This document shows positions 63,035-64,000 of a stretch of DNA of 64,000 nt, one piece after another. The DNA comes from an uncultured Flavobacteriales bacterium (lineage in GTDB: Bacteria > Bacteroidota > Bacteroidia > Flavobacteriales > BACL11). Position numbers and translations under genes: made by a program. Every line of letters begins with the position of its first letter. Position 1 is the stretch's first letter. The DNA is taken from the NCBI GenBank assembly GCA_943788405.1, contig CALSQD010000002.1, positions 794,850 to 858,849 of the forward strand. The letters are read 5' to 3'. The notes beneath the pieces were generated by a model. The model ran no database searches. It had not been told where the DNA came from and saw only the letters and a list, made by a program, of their open reading frames with translations.

Positions 63035-64000
63035 TTACATCTCATCAAAATCAACTATCACATTGGCTGATACTGGCCTAGCTTGGCAACCCAATACAAA
63101 ACCTTCAGCTACTTCTTCATCTGACAAAGAATAGTTGGCATCCATAGTAACTTTACCTTCCATTACTTTGGCTTTACAAGTACAACATACTGCACCTTTA
63201 CAAGAGAAAGGTACATCAGCACCTTGCTCCATTGCAGCATCTAATATTGTTTGTCCTTTATTGGATAAAGTAAACTCAAAATCCTCTCCATCTACACTTA
63301 CCATTACATTTGAGATAATTTCATCAGAGTCATTATCAGCAACATCTGTTTTTTCAACAGTAGTAAAGCGTTCAAAATGAATATTATTTTGATTAATATT
63401 ATTTAAAAGTAATAACTCATTTGAGTTATCAATAAGTTCTCCTGGTCCGCAAATAAAATAAGCATCTGCAGTTTTTAAAGCCACAAAAGTATTCAGTAAT
63501 TGTTGAATGTTATTCTTATCTAGCCTTCCGCTAATTGCTCCAGCAACTCTTTCTCTGGAGTATGCATTATGTATTTTTAATCGATCGGAATTATTTGTTT
63601 GTAAATTTTTTAACTCATCAGCAAACATGCTAGAATCTTGAGTTTTGTTTCCATAAATAAGTGTGAATTTCGCACCATTATCTTTTGCTAATTCAGTTTT
63701 TATCATGGATAAAATTGGTGTAACACCACTACCTGCACAAATACCAATTATATGTTTTTCAGCTCCTTTAAGCACAAAGTTTCCTGCAGGTGGCATTAAA
63801 TCTAAAGTCTCACCAACTTTTACTTGCTCAGTTAAATATGTTGACATCCTACCGCCCTCAACTTTTTTTACACCTATTGTAACCCCTTCATTATTAGCAC
63901 TACAAATAGAATAAGCTCTTCTAACTTCTTCTCCATTTATCTCATGTTTAATTGTAATATACTGTCCTGCTTCAAATTGAAATAAATCATTGTTATTTAC
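63035..64000 (-). CDS. Ferredoxin reductase-type oxidoreductase, PaaE-like (5' end beyond the window)
   Basis: 322 residues visible; the frame runs off the right edge with no start. FAD-binding and NAD-binding domains of the ferredoxin-NADP reductase family come first (FEAGQYITIKHEI, RRAYSICSAN, GICAGSGVTPILSMI, YFICGPGELI), then a plant-type 2Fe-2S ferredoxin domain with CKGAVCCTCKAKVMEG and a fourth cysteine in VLGCQARP. This order is that of PaaE, the reductase of phenylacetyl-CoA epoxidase, and of related oxygenase reductases. No other paa gene is visible, so the symbol is withheld. Confidence 0.88.
   Translation of the reverse strand, partial: VNNNDLFQFEAGQYITIKHEINGEEVRRAYSICSANNEGVTIGVKKVEGGRMSTYLTEQVKVGETLDLMPPAGNFVLKGAEKHIIGICAGSGVTPILSMIKTELAKDNGAKFTLIYGNKTQDSSMFADELKNLQTNNSDRLKIHNAYSRERVAGAISGRLDKNNIQQLLNTFVALKTADAYFICGPGELIDNSNELLLLNNINQNNIHFERFTTVEKTDVADNDSDEIISNVMVSVDGEDFEFTLSNKGQTILDAAMEQGADVPFSCKGAVCCTCKAKVMEGKVTMDANYSLSDEEVAEGFVLGCQARPVSANVIVDFDEM

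Noticed and set aside
1-64000. A defence island, prophage, secretion locus or biosynthetic cluster
   Set aside because: No such set of genes is present; the only mobile element is the single IS, and gene content is housekeeping and envelope-related.

Overview
The window is a 64-kb piece of a low-GC chromosome from the Bacteroidota, most likely an uncultivated or marine Flavobacteriales relative. This rests on the sequence: the Bacteroidota -7 promoter element TAnnTTTG stands in front of many genes, Shine-Dalgarno sites are not evident, exported proteins end in type IX secretion (T9SS) sorting domains (type A, type B/CHU_C and a compact variant), and several genes belong to families typical of this phylum (DUF5916, DUF4294, BatA-type VWA proteins, split transketolase, START-like). 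Coding density is high, with many 1-4 nt start/stop overlaps.

Layout. 1-5.5 kb: tail of a probable VWA protein, split transketolase C-terminal subunit, class III aminotransferase, then a minus-strand envelope cluster (two lipoproteins, an outer-membrane barrel) and pcm. 5.6-19.7 kb: lipoproteins, 3-hydroxyacyl-CoA dehydrogenase, a T9SS subtilase, a COG2509 flavoprotein, a small T9SS protein, an SRPBCC protein whose 3' end is tandemly duplicated, pheT, a tiny cysteine-rich lipoprotein and a peptide-binding protein. 19.8-25.1 kb: a 1774-residue PKD-repeat surface protein. 25.2-29.5 kb: mtaB, lgt, a 650-bp non-coding region with a 21-bp-periodic array, and sucC. 29.6-43.6 kb: DUF5916 barrel, LolD-like ATPase, BatA-like protein, a dihydroorotase homologue lacking three metal-ligand histidines, a T9SS metalloprotease, an MBL-fold hydrolase, a conserved 472-aa protein and a TonB-receptor-like barrel. 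43.6-51.1 kb: tRNA(CAU), START-like protein, LptF/G permease, ribBA (with a frameshift), tsaD, alpha/beta hydrolase, sucD, mnmE. 51.2-60 kb: GDPD-fold protein / LTA-synthase-like / Nudix operon, pyrE, birA, and the rsfS-ftsH-DUF2007-cdsA-psd operon. 60-64 kb: REP-like mosaic, a leucine-rich-repeat T9SS gene destroyed by a nonsense codon, a frameshift and an intact 1006-bp IS481-type element with an 8-bp target duplication, a 3x21-bp repeat and a truncated paaE-like reductase.

Functions group into envelope biogenesis (lgt, lolD-like, LptF/G, cdsA, psd, ftsH, barrels), surface and secreted T9SS cargo, TCA cycle (sucC and sucD, about 19 kb apart), tRNA modification (mtaB, tsaD, mnmE), cofactors (ribBA, birA) and pyrimidine synthesis (pyrE, a pyrC homologue).

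No defence system, CRISPR, prophage or biosynthetic cluster is visible. The most unusual signals are regulatory or architectural: a set of genes whose TAnnTTTG box ends exactly 4 nt before the start codon (predicted leaderless mRNAs, some with GTG starts), a strictly 21-bp-phased divergent intergenic array, a 30-nt element shared by two envelope-gene leaders, a sucD 3'-end scar beside sucC, and the layered decay of the LRR gene.
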